Part shown: positions 45,340 through 54,210 of the stretch, piece after piece | How positions within the stretch are numbered: the stretch's first letter is position 1 | Layout: each line of letters opens with the position of its first letter | NCBI GenBank assembly: GCA_963510375.1 | Contig: CAUPES010000007.1 | Coordinates: 29,791-93,790, forward strand | Length of the DNA: 64,000 nt | Direction: 5' to 3' | From: Fastidiosipila sp963510375 | GTDB taxonomy: Bacteria > Bacillota > Clostridia > Saccharofermentanales > Fastidiosipilaceae | Translations under genes and position numbers: made by a program | The notes under the pieces: model-generated | Database searches by the model: none | Told to the model about the DNA's origin: nothing | Seen by the model: the letters and a program-made list of their open reading frames with translations, nothing else

Positions 45340-47142
45340 TTAGGATATGCTATAGAAGCTCTTGAAGTAATTGTCATTAGCAAGTAACTCTTCGAAACTT
45401 CCTTGTTCTACTACTTTTCCATCTCTAAGAACTACTATCTGATCATACATTTTCAATAAGCTTTCATCCAAAGTATGGGTAACCATAATCCTTGTCTTCT
45501 CAGTCAAGCCCAGAATATCCTTGGTAATTTGGTAACTAGTTTCTTTGTCCAAGGAAGAAGTAGCTTCATCAGTTAGAATTATTGATGAATCTTTGAACAA
45601 GGCTCTCGCTATAGAAATCCTTTGCTTCTCACCACCGGAGAGATTTTTACCATTTTCACCACAAAGGTAATCCATACCCTTCTCTGCAATTAATTTATCC
45701 AAAGAAGATCTCCTAATAACTTCTTGAACTTCAGCTGCAGGGAAATCCTGGAACATTGTAATGTTATCTAAAATTGAAGCATTGAAGATAAATACATTTT
45801 GTTGGATCATACTAATTTCTTCGTAAACTGAGTCAAGTCTAGCAATATTTAAATCTATATCGTCATAGAGAATTCTGCCTGCATCTGGTCTAACTTCGCT
45901 CATTAATAGCTTAAGCAACGTTGATTTACCAGAGCCACTCGCTCCGACTAGGGCGTAACTTTTGCCTTTTTTGAACTGCAGATTAACATTTTTGAGAATT
46001 GTCCTATCTTCTTCATAGGCGAAGTGTACATCTTCTAAGCTAATTGAATTTTGTAACTTTCCTAGGTCTTTATCGCCTTCAACAACTGCATTTGAGTCAA
46101 TAAGGTCAGCAGCTTTTTCTACCAGAGCTAAGGCTGCTTTTCTCTCAGAAATAATTCCAGGAAGATTAGCTATAGGCTGAATTATATAATTCATTAGGTT
46201 AACGAAAACTATCATCATACCTAGAGTGAAACCATCATTCTGTAGAACTAAGTAAACGGAAAACAAAGCTACACCTAGTTGAGAAATTATTCCCGCGATA
46301 CCAGAAATTGCTCTTACATTAAGTTTAGTTATATATCCAGATTCCTTATCATTTTCTAGTTCTATATTGCTTTTCAAAAGATTATCTAGCACTGGAGCTT
46401 CTGCCTTGAAGTTTTTGACAAGTGGGAAACCTTTGGTAAAGTCTGAAATTGTAGCAATAAAACCCGCATTTCTCTGAGAAATATTTTTCTCTACCTCGAT
46501 TAATTTGTTACCTGTAATCATGGAAGCAATGATTGGCAAGACCGTTAAGACTGCAGAAACTAAAGTCAATAATGGTGAGTAATAAATCATCATTCCCAAG
46601 GCACCAAAGAAATTAACTACATATGTCAAAATGTTAATGTTGCTCTTAATGTACTTATCTTCTATTGAGGTAGCATCTGTAGTCAACGTTGTAACATATC
46701 TCGATGAATCTTCGCTACTGAAATCTGTAATGCCTTTGTTCATAACTCTTGCCAAAATGTAATTCTTGTAATTAACAGATGCGTTTCTTACATATTTAGG
46801 AAATATGCGAGCATCGCTAAATTCAATAACTACTACGAATAGCACAAATATTGCCAAAGCTATCATCACCTGTTGGAAACTTAATAACGAAGAATTGGTC
46901 GCCACGTCAGCTAATTGTTGCAATATCCAAGATAAGATAATTCCTAATGATGCTGATAGTATTGCTGTCACTATTGAGGCAGCATAATATTTTCTATTAT
47001 TTCTATAGAATTGACTAATTAAAGTTTTCTTGGTTGAAGTATCTTTTTTGTGTAAAGATTTTTGAGTAGGTTGATTCGCTTTTGCTTTTAAACTTTCTTG
47101 AGAAAGCTGATTTGTTTTTGTATTTAAGTCGCTTTTTCTCAT
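45340..47142 (-). CDS. ABC exporter, fused membrane and ATPase domains
   Basis: 600 residues. An unusual polar 45-residue N-terminal tail rich in Gln, Lys and Thr precedes six membrane helices, then the ATPase: Walker A VGASGSGKST, signature LSGGEKQRIS, Walker B IILTDEATSSLD and the switch histidine in MVTHTLDE. Such half-transporters dimerise to export lipids, peptides or drugs; the substrate is unknown. AAAGGAG precedes the ATG. Confidence 0.92.
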   Translation of the reverse strand: MRKSDLNTKTNQLSQESLKAKANQPTQKSLHKKDTSTKKTLISQFYRNNRKYYAASIVTAILSASLGIILSWILQQLADVATNSSLLSFQQVMIALAIFVLFVVVIEFSDARIFPKYVRNASVNYKNYILARVMNKGITDFSSEDSSRYVTTLTTDATSIEDKYIKSNINILTYVVNFFGALGMMIYYSPLLTLVSAVLTVLPIIASMITGNKLIEVEKNISQRNAGFIATISDFTKGFPLVKNFKAEAPVLDNLLKSNIELENDKESGYITKLNVRAISGIAGIISQLGVALFSVYLVLQNDGFTLGMMIVFVNLMNYIIQPIANLPGIISERKAALALVEKAADLIDSNAVVEGDKDLGKLQNSISLEDVHFAYEEDRTILKNVNLQFKKGKSYALVGASGSGKSTLLKLLMSEVRPDAGRILYDDIDLNIARLDSVYEEISMIQQNVFIFNASILDNITMFQDFPAAEVQEVIRRSSLDKLIAEKGMDYLCGENGKNLSGGEKQRISIARALFKDSSIILTDEATSSLDKETSYQITKDILGLTEKTRIMVTHTLDESLLKMYDQIVVLRDGKVVEQGSFEELLANDNYFKSFYSIS

Positions 47143-47317
47143 GGTTTTCTCCTTTTCTAGGTGGATCTAGAACCATTCCTCGCTGGTTTTTGTTCCTGTC
47201 TTATGAGTTTTTATGTTATTTAGATAAATTTATCTTTACAACTATTTTATTATCTTTAATTATATGCGATTAAAATTTTTTAAAAAGCGACTGGTAATTT
47301 AGTTTTTGAAAATTTTA

Positions 47318-50074
47318 TCAACCTGGAGTTGATTTTTCTATCGAATTGGGGTGGAATCCATACAACATCTCCCTAATCTCATCCTCGACAGCAGCAATAT
47401 GCAACCAAAACTCCCTTGCTGACATACGAAGAGCTCCAGCACCGAACACAATTGCCTGCTCCAAAGCATCAGAGCTAGCAACCCTAACAATAGCATTCTG
47501 CTTAACTTTCTCATGTGTAGCTCGTTCAATATACTTATCTGCTGTTTCGGCTTCTTTTGTGTAGACAACGGATAGCCCTGAATAATCTTCCACACTTTCT
47601 CGACCACCTCTGACCTTGTAAGCATCGAATACTAAGATGACCTTCTCCGACCTGAACCCTTGGGAATTAATGAGAATATCAATTAACTTGTCTCGAGCAG
47701 CATTAATATCAGTCTCAGATAACTTCTTGAGTTCTGGCAAAGCATGCAAAACATTATATCCATCAACTAATAGATAAGACTTTTGTCCCTCATTAAGTTT
47801 ATTAGCTAAGGCAGCTTTCTCTTTATCGCTGAAATTTCTCGCAGCAGTTTTTGTAGCTCTACTCTCTCTCTGCCTAGTTCTCTTCTTAGGCTTATCTACT
47901 GCCCCATAGGTTCTCTCAAAAATCTGTTTAAGTTCATTATCCTCTTTGACTATGCGTCTTTGGCGCTCGGCGTGATCTATACCAGCTTCCTTGGAAGTGC
48001 CTTTTAACGGATTTTGAATAATGGTTGCTGTTGGATATGTCTTCGAGAAATTCTTGTCATTTAATTCAGCCAACTTAAATTCTCTAAGTTTATCTTTGGA
48101 GTGAAAAAATTCTTCCACCTCATTCCACGGCACAATAAATCCTGCTCCATTCGCACAAAAGACAGAATCTACAGGGTTGTTCAAGTCTGCTTCTGGGTCA
48201 TAATTATGTGCTTCAACTATTGACTCCGCAGCTTTTACCTCAGAGTATCCCCCTAACTTGAAAGAAATTCTCGCTTCATCTCCAGTATATGCTTGCAGGT
48301 CTCTGGTAAATTCTCCTAAATTTTTTGCAGGAATACTTCCTCTAACCGTAGCTAAATCTCCCTCAATTTCAGGTGCATCTAAAATTCCACCTAAGAGGTC
48401 AATTTCTGTCATGACTTTGCCCAAGTAATTCTGAGGAATGTTCAAGTTTAACTCATACATTGGTTCTAGCAAAACAGAATCTACCTGCATCAAAGCTTGT
48501 CTGACTGCACGTATACTCGCCTGTTTAAAGTCACCACTTGAAGTATGTTTCTCATGAGCAATACCATGCATGAGAGTGATTTTCACATCGGTGAGATCAC
48601 TACCAGTCAGCACTCCCTTGTGTCGTTTACTCTTGAGAGTTGAAAGGATTAAACTCTGCCAATTAGCCTTGAGTGTATCTCTAGAGCACTGATTCTCTAT
48701 AACAATTCCACTGCCTCTTTCCAAAGGCTCAAGTTTCACAATTACTTCAGCGTAATGTCTCAGTGGTTCGAAGTGCCCAATACCGAATACAGGCTCTCTT
48801 ATAGTTTCTTTATAAATTACATTAGGATCGGAGAAATCAATAGCTAGGTTAAATTCCTCTTGAGCTCTACTCTGCAAGGTCTCCATTTGCACCTGCCCCA
48901 TGATATTAACAGTTATTTCTTGTGCTTTTTGTTCATACTGGAAATTAAGTGAAGGATCTTGATCTTCAAATGTCCTCAACAACTTAAATGCTCTATAAGC
49001 ATCTTCTCCATCCGTAAGAATTATTTTGTATTTTAAAACTGGACTATTGGTAGCATTTAAACGTTCTTGTTCTCCACCAATACCTAAACCTATATATGAA
49101 TCTTTTAATCCAGTTACTGCAACGACTGCACCAGCTTCTGCAGTTTGGATTGCTTCATATTTAGTGCCTGAATAGACTCTGATTTGCTCGACTTTCTCGC
49201 TAATCAATTTGTTCTGCTCTGACTCATCCTGATTCTCAGCACTATCATTAGTTAAAGCAGGATATTCAAGGTTCTTCTTGGTCTCAAGTCTACCACCAGT
49301 AATTTTCATCCAGGTCAATCTAGCATTTTGCTCATCTCGACTAATCTTAAATACTCGTGCGCCAAACTCTCGTGGATATTCTCTAGGCTTCATGTAACTT
49401 TTCATGGCATTTAAGAAAGTCTCTATGCCTAACTCTTTTAGTGCAGAACCGAAGTACACTGGGAAAAGTTTACGTTCTTTGATAAGTCTAGCAATGTCTT
49501 GTACTTCTATTGCTTTTGCTTCCAGATATTTACCTAGCAAAAGCTCATCATTGACAGCAATATCTTCCCATTGCTCATCAGTGAAATTTCCGAGATTATC
49601 AGGGAAGGCAATGCACCTACTACCTAATTCATTCTGTATTTCTGCAAAAATTTTGTCTCTATCCATGCCATCTTGGTCCATTTTATTGACAAAAATAAAA
49701 GTTGGCACTTGATAGTATTTTAGAAGCTCCCATAAATCTTTGACTTTAGGGCTAACGGATTCTGGCGCACTAATTATTAATATGCAATAGTCCAGGACAA
49801 ACAAAACTCTTTCCATCTCGGTGGTGAAATCTACGTGCCCAGGTGTATCTAAGAGATAAAAGTCTTTATTACCTAGTTGAAAAAATGCCTGCTTAGAATA
49901 GATTGTAATTCCTCGCTGTCTCTCCAGGCTATTTGTGTCTAGGTGAGCATCACCATGATCAACACGACCTTTTTCCCTAATTACTCCAGCATGATAAAGA
50001 ATAGATTCAGACAGAGTTGTCTTGCCCGCATCAACGTGAGCGATTATACCTAGTGCAATATTTTCCCTGCCCAT
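47318..50074 (-). CDS. TetM/EF-G-like translational GTPase fused to a NYN (YacP/Rae1-type) domain
   Basis: 918 residues, about 280 longer than TetM. The G domain is complete: AHVDAGKT (12-19), RGITI (54-58), DTPGH (76-80), NKMD (130-133). EF-G domains II-V follow to about residue 700. A basic linker (KKRTRQRES) leads to a C-terminal NYN nuclease fold from 765: YLLVDGYNVLHAL with Asp771, then VFDAYKV with Asp817. This domain is the YacP/Rae1 family, which in Bacillus cuts mRNA in the ribosome A site. The domain IV loop that displaces tetracycline in TetM is replaced (HEKHTSSGDF), so drug resistance is not supported. A short hairpin overlaps the stop. Confidence 0.88.
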   Translation of the reverse strand: MGRENIALGIIAHVDAGKTTLSESILYHAGVIREKGRVDHGDAHLDTNSLERQRGITIYSKQAFFQLGNKDFYLLDTPGHVDFTTEMERVLFVLDYCILIISAPESVSPKVKDLWELLKYYQVPTFIFVNKMDQDGMDRDKIFAEIQNELGSRCIAFPDNLGNFTDEQWEDIAVNDELLLGKYLEAKAIEVQDIARLIKERKLFPVYFGSALKELGIETFLNAMKSYMKPREYPREFGARVFKISRDEQNARLTWMKITGGRLETKKNLEYPALTNDSAENQDESEQNKLISEKVEQIRVYSGTKYEAIQTAEAGAVVAVTGLKDSYIGLGIGGEQERLNATNSPVLKYKIILTDGEDAYRAFKLLRTFEDQDPSLNFQYEQKAQEITVNIMGQVQMETLQSRAQEEFNLAIDFSDPNVIYKETIREPVFGIGHFEPLRHYAEVIVKLEPLERGSGIVIENQCSRDTLKANWQSLILSTLKSKRHKGVLTGSDLTDVKITLMHGIAHEKHTSSGDFKQASIRAVRQALMQVDSVLLEPMYELNLNIPQNYLGKVMTEIDLLGGILDAPEIEGDLATVRGSIPAKNLGEFTRDLQAYTGDEARISFKLGGYSEVKAAESIVEAHNYDPEADLNNPVDSVFCANGAGFIVPWNEVEEFFHSKDKLREFKLAELNDKNFSKTYPTATIIQNPLKGTSKEAGIDHAERQRRIVKEDNELKQIFERTYGAVDKPKKRTRQRESRATKTAARNFSDKEKAALANKLNEGQKSYLLVDGYNVLHALPELKKLSETDINAARDKLIDILINSQGFRSEKVILVFDAYKVRGGRESVEDYSGLSVVYTKEAETADKYIERATHEKVKQNAIVRVASSDALEQAIVFGAGALRMSAREFWLHIAAVEDEIREMLYGFHPNSIEKSTPG

Positions 50075-50140
50075 TGCTATCCTTTCTTACTGTCCAAGTC
50101 TTTTGCCTTTATCTAAAAAATTAAAAGTTCTAAGAAATTT

Positions 50141-50524
50141 TTAATTCACAAAGTGAGTATGTTTAGTTCTCCATTTTTTCAATTTAATATTTACCCAGAA
50201 ACCATAAATACCAAAGGTTATGAAAGATAAAATTAGCCATTTAATCCATTGCCCAAAGAGACCTACTGCACTTCCTGTAAACACTAATCTTCTTCCGTCA
50301 ATTACTGTATGCTTTGCCTCCCAGCTATATACCCTACAATATGCCCAAGGTAACAATATACCTAAACTTAAAACTGTAACTATTGTCCCTATAATGCGTA
50401 ATACTACCAACTCAAACAAGCCGCCGTCAAAGTATGAGACTCCATTGTTTACGGCATAGCCTGGATAAAATCCATCATTATTAGAATATTGATTATTATT
50501 AAAATTATTATAATTATCTTGAAT
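50141..50524 (-). CDS. DUF898-family membrane protein with non-AUG start
   Basis: At least 92 residues match DUF898 (SYFDGGLFELV, TVIDGRRLVFTG, FGIYGFWVNIKLKKW), with three membrane helices. The frame continues upstream of the TTG at 50419 through the conserved SYFDGG segment and an Asn/Tyr-rich tail to an ATT at 50524, giving 127 residues. AAGGAG lies at 50542-50537, but no ATG, GTG or TTG follows it in frame; ATT (12 bp away) is the best candidate. The gene may use AUU or have lost its start. Function of the family is unknown. Confidence 0.7.
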   Translation of the reverse strand: MQDNYNNFNNNQYSNNDGFYPGYAVNNGVSYFDGGLFELVVLRIIGTIVTVLSLGILLPWAYCRVYSWEAKHTVIDGRRLVFTGSAVGLFGQWIKWLILSFITFGIYGFWVNIKLKKWRTKHTHFVN

Positions 50525-50632
50525 TTTGTTTAGTATCTCCTTAATTTAGTTGAATACCTAATTTTATAGTAAAAAGTATGTCACAGTTCCTTGAGTAAAT
50601 CCAATAAAATGTCTCGCTTTGTCAGACTATAG

Positions 50633-50669
50633 AAAACCCCCTTCATCCATATTCCAGATTCAGGGGGGG
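50633..50669 (-). terminator. Terminator after the second DMT gene
   Basis: Minus strand: a run of seven C and five G residues pair across a 21-base loop, followed by TTTTC. It lies about 30 bp after the stop. Confidence 0.7.
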
Positions 50670-50700
50670 CAGTTCAATAACTAGGTTTTTGCCAACTTTA

Positions 50701-51612
50701 CTAGGCTTCTTCTACTTTTGAATTAAGTAAAACTATTGAGCTAAGCATTATAAAAAGTCCCAAAACACTTACTAAGTTCATATTTTCACCTAGCAAGAAC
50801 ACACCCATAAATGTTGCAACTATTACCTCAACTGATGAAATTATTCCTGCTTTTGGAACTTCTATATCATATGACAAGCCTTGCAGGTAAATCATATTAG
50901 GTACAGCAGCGGTCAGAACTGAATTTATAACTGCCCAGAAAATGAACTTGCCATTGAATATAACGCCTAAATTCGTCATCTGCCAAGGTTTAGCTACAAA
51001 AAATAAAAATGTAGTACTAGTCAACATCATATAAAAGGACGCTACCAGAGGATCTGCATTTTCACCTGCAGCTCTACCCAAGATAGTATTCAAGGCATAG
51101 GTAAAGGCTGAAATTAAGCCTAAAATAATTCCCCAGCTACTTAAGTTAAATTCTCTAAAATTACCTCCAGTAACGATTAAAATTACTCCAAGTAGGTTCA
51201 AAGCCAAAGCTATATAGGTATTCCAACGAACTTTAGCCTTCAAAAAGATTACTGACAGAGCAGTTACAAAAATAGGAGCAGTGTACAATAAAACGCAAGC
51301 AGTACTTTGTCCAACCTCAATAGTAGCAGCATCATAAGCTATTTTTAAAATACCTTTGCCAAATATTCCTAGAACTATTGCAAAAATTAGTCCACGTTTG
51401 GATATTTTAAAACCGGAAATACCTTTCTTGAGTAAGATAGTTAATCCAATAGGAATCAATGATAAAAGGTGTGCCGAAAGTGAAGTCATAGCAGGTCCAA
51501 CACCAAATGCGTTTAATTGGATAACCCAATAACCACCTGTTCCCCAAAGAATACCCGATAAAAGTATTAATATATAACCTTTCATCGCCTCATTTTTTAA
51601 TGTCTTACCCAT
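50701..51612 (-). CDS. EamA/DMT transporter, second copy flanking the deaminase
   Basis: 303 residues from the ATG at 51612, chosen for the GGAGAA upstream; an upstream TTG lacks support. Ten membrane helices and two EamA halves, beginning ILLSGILWGTGGYWVIQLN. It is clearly paralogous to the 53097-54059 gene (shared SKxGLIFAI, VGQSTxxVLLYTAPIF, YIALALNLxGV, LNTILGR). It has its own terminator and follows the deaminase terminator, so it is probably a separate unit. A nucleobase or pyrimidine substrate is inferred from the neighbour only. Confidence 0.85.
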   Translation of the reverse strand: MGKTLKNEAMKGYILILLSGILWGTGGYWVIQLNAFGVGPAMTSLSAHLLSLIPIGLTILLKKGISGFKISKRGLIFAIVLGIFGKGILKIAYDAATIEVGQSTACVLLYTAPIFVTALSVIFLKAKVRWNTYIALALNLLGVILIVTGGNFREFNLSSWGIILGLISAFTYALNTILGRAAGENADPLVASFYMMLTSTTFLFFVAKPWQMTNLGVIFNGKFIFWAVINSVLTAAVPNMIYLQGLSYDIEVPKAGIISSVEVIVATFMGVFLLGENMNLVSVLGLFIMLSSIVLLNSKVEEA

Positions 51613-51673
51613 TTTTATTTTCTCCAACTAAAATTTAATCACTTTCAGAAGTCTTATGACTTAGTATAACTTA

Positions 51674-51705
51674 ATAAAACGGCTACTTTTTAGCAGCCGT
51701 TTTAT
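51674..51705 (-). terminator. Terminator after the deaminase gene
   Basis: 11-bp stem ATAAAACGGCT / AGCCGTTTTAT; the minus-strand tail continues TTTTATTAAG. It ends the DMT-deaminase transcript. Confidence 0.85.
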
Positions 51706-51769
51706 TTCTTATATTTATATATTTAAATTTGTAATTAGTCTAGTATTTTTTATCAGCATGAATATATCA

Positions 51770-53044
51770 CTAAAATCTATCCATATCCAAAGCTACATCA
51801 AACTCTGTGGCTTTCTTCTTGAACAAGAATTCACCATCACGAACAGATGCCAATACTTGAACTCTTCTTCTAATTGAGTCCCAGGCACTATCTCCATCTA
51901 GAACAATAAAGTTAGCTCTCTTGCCCTCTTCAATACCATATTCATTATGGATATGTAAAGTCTTAGCACCATTATAAGTAATGTAGTCAAAAGCTCTATC
52001 AACTTCTGCGTGACTCATTGTTTGAGCTAGGTGAATACCGTTGTCTAGGACATTCATCAAGTTTCCACTACCCATTGGGTACCAAGCATCATTAATGGAA
52101 TCTTGTCCGAATGATACGTTTACTCCTGCTTCTGTTAAATCCTTGATTCTTGTAATACCTCTGAACTTATTGTCTGTATCTAAACGACCTTGAAGATATG
52201 CATTCTCTGTAGGGTTAGAAACAATATTAATACCTGATTTCTTGAACCAGTCTAACATTCTATAAACGTAGGCATTATTATTTGTACCGAATGAAACTAC
52301 ATGGGAAGCAGTTGTCTTCTCGCCAATACCTTCCATCCAGGCTAAAGCGTTAAGCAACTCAACAAATCTAGCTTGATCGTCATCTGTCTCGTCTGTATGT
52401 GAGTCGATTAATTTATCATATTTAACAGCTAGATTAACAATATCGTGAACAGATTTTTCGCCGAATTCTCTTGCAGGTTCGTAGTGTGGAATACCACCGA
52501 CAACGTCTGCACCCATTTTCAGAGCTTCTTCAACTAAGTCCCTACCAATTACCCCATCTTCAGTTCTGTAAGCATACATACCATTTTGTGGGAAAGCGAC
52601 AACTTGAATATCTACAATATCTTTCATCTCTTCTTTGAGTTCAAGCATAGCTTTTAGGCCTTTGAATTCTGGATCAGTTACGTCTGTTTGAGCTCTAATA
52701 TATTGTGTACCTTGAGAAACTTCATCAAGAATACCTTTCTTAGCTAAACGTTTAACACTATCCATGGTCATTCTTTGGTTCTTGTATTTTGGCCATAGCT
52801 CTATAGCTTCGAATAAAGTACCTGAAGATGCACCAATCTCAGCCATATCACTGAGTGTATACACATAATCTAAATGCAAATGTGAGTCTACATAAGGTGG
52901 CAATACAAATTTGCCTTCTAAATCAATGATCTCATCTGCTTCTCCAAGATTAGTACCAATTGCTTTAAATTTACCATCTTCTACCAAAATTTCATTAGCT
53001 TCTGGATGTCTGTAAATTACTGCATTTATAAATTTCTTTACCAT
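51770..53044 (-). CDS. CodA-family deaminase, candidate 5-methylcytosine deaminase
   Basis: 424 residues, aligning along its length with E. coli cytosine deaminase CodA. Metal and catalytic residues are kept: His55 and His57 (SHLHLD), Gln153 (FPQNG), His216 and Glu219 (DSHTDE), His248 (ASHVV), Asp315. The next residue, Asp314 in CodA, is Ser316 here (FGQDSINDAWYP instead of FGHDDVFDPWYP). In published work homologues lacking this Asp deaminate 5-methylcytosine. So the substrate may be 5-methylcytosine or a related base rather than cytosine. GGAGGAG precedes the ATG. A DMT transporter gene lies 52 bp upstream in the same operon, and a second copy lies downstream. Confidence 0.85.
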   Translation of the reverse strand: MVKKFINAVIYRHPEANEILVEDGKFKAIGTNLGEADEIIDLEGKFVLPPYVDSHLHLDYVYTLSDMAEIGASSGTLFEAIELWPKYKNQRMTMDSVKRLAKKGILDEVSQGTQYIRAQTDVTDPEFKGLKAMLELKEEMKDIVDIQVVAFPQNGMYAYRTEDGVIGRDLVEEALKMGADVVGGIPHYEPAREFGEKSVHDIVNLAVKYDKLIDSHTDETDDDQARFVELLNALAWMEGIGEKTTASHVVSFGTNNNAYVYRMLDWFKKSGINIVSNPTENAYLQGRLDTDNKFRGITRIKDLTEAGVNVSFGQDSINDAWYPMGSGNLMNVLDNGIHLAQTMSHAEVDRAFDYITYNGAKTLHIHNEYGIEEGKRANFIVLDGDSAWDSIRRRVQVLASVRDGEFLFKKKATEFDVALDMDRF

Positions 53045-53096
53045 ATTAATTACTCCTCCTACTTTTTGTTTTTTATTTTTTTCATTATAAAACTAA

Positions 53097-54059
53097 TTAT
53101 TCCACATTCTTGTTCTTCTTTAAGTTCATTAGAAGAATAGAAACTACCATTAAGATGATACCAAAAATTCCCACTAAATTTATGTTTTCATTTAATAAAA
53201 CTACTCCCATCAGAACAGCAATGATTACCTCAACAGATGAGAATATAGGAGCTTTAGAAGTATCGATGTCATGGGATAAACCACCTAGATACAACATATT
53301 AGCGGCTGCTCCTGTCAAAAATGAGCTAACCAGTGCCCAGAATAAGAAGTTGCCGTTTTTTAGTAGTTCTATTGTTTCTGCTTGCCATGGTTTTGCGAAA
53401 AAGAGTAAAAATATACTACTAGACAATAACATGTAGAAGCTTGTAGTCAGTGGGTTATCGCCTTTACCTGCTAATCTTCCTAAAATTGTATTCAAGGCGT
53501 GTAAAGCTGCTGCTGTAATTCCTAAAACTACTCCCAAAGGTTGTAATTTCAACTCATGTATATTACCACCGGTTACCATAAGAAATACACCAATTAGGTT
53601 GAGTGCTAAAGCTATATAATTGCTGAATCTTATTTTTTCTTTCAAAAAAATTACTGACATGATTGCAATAAATATTGGAGCTGTATAAAGTAAGACTGCA
53701 CCTGTACTCTGCCCTACCTGACTAACTGAGGTGTCATAGGCCAGCTTAAATAGTGCCTTGGTAAAAACACCCATAATTATGGCAAAAATTAAACCTTGCT
53801 TAGAAATCTTGAACGCTTCTTTTCCTCTAGTAATTAGCATAACTATAGCAATTGGAATCAGGGCAAAAATATGATTAGTAAATGCAGTTATGGTCGGATC
53901 ACCACCAAGCCTATTCATCTGCATAACATAGTAACCACCTGTACCCCAGATCATACCTGCCAACAAAATTTTCAAGTATCCTATGCTAGCTTTACGTTTT
54001 GATTTTGACTGAACTGACTCACTCATAACTTCATTTGTATTCAACTTCGTTTTCTCCAT
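53097..54059 (-). CDS. EamA/DMT transporter, first copy flanking the deaminase
   Basis: 320 residues: a polar 30-residue lead, then ten membrane helices (ILLAGMIWGTGGYYVMQMN). It is a duplicate of the 50701-51612 gene. AGGAGAC precedes the ATG. The deaminase starts 52 bp downstream on the same strand with no terminator between, so the two are likely one operon. It may import the deaminase substrate or export the product. Confidence 0.87.
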   Translation of the reverse strand: MEKTKLNTNEVMSESVQSKSKRKASIGYLKILLAGMIWGTGGYYVMQMNRLGGDPTITAFTNHIFALIPIAIVMLITRGKEAFKISKQGLIFAIIMGVFTKALFKLAYDTSVSQVGQSTGAVLLYTAPIFIAIMSVIFLKEKIRFSNYIALALNLIGVFLMVTGGNIHELKLQPLGVVLGITAAALHALNTILGRLAGKGDNPLTTSFYMLLSSSIFLLFFAKPWQAETIELLKNGNFLFWALVSSFLTGAAANMLYLGGLSHDIDTSKAPIFSSVEVIIAVLMGVVLLNENINLVGIFGIILMVVSILLMNLKKNKNVE

Positions 54060-54101
54060 TTTGTCTCCTAACTATTGATCTGCATAATAAATCCTAAAAA
54101 G

Positions 54102-54152
54102 ATGCTCTTAAATCATCTGCAGCTAACTTTTAAACCACAGTTATCTAAGAGC
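54102..54152 (-). terminator. Terminator after the GH31 gene
   Basis: TGCTCTTA / TAAGAGCA arms across a long loop; the minus-strand tail is TCTTTTT. It separates GH31 from the DMT-deaminase operon. Confidence 0.75.
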
Positions 54153-54210
54153 ACTTTAAATAATATCTAGTTCTTAAGTATAACAGAAAGCTGTCACTCT
54201 AGTAACATAA

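Noticed and set aside
47318..50074. Tetracycline resistance by ribosomal protection
   Set aside because: The GTPase resembles TetM, but the domain IV drug-displacing loop is different and a nuclease domain is attached; a resistance call is not supported.
51770..53044. Plain cytosine deaminase (codA) call
   Set aside because: The Asp314 equivalent is Ser and no codB permease is present, so the simple name could mislead; kept as CodA family.
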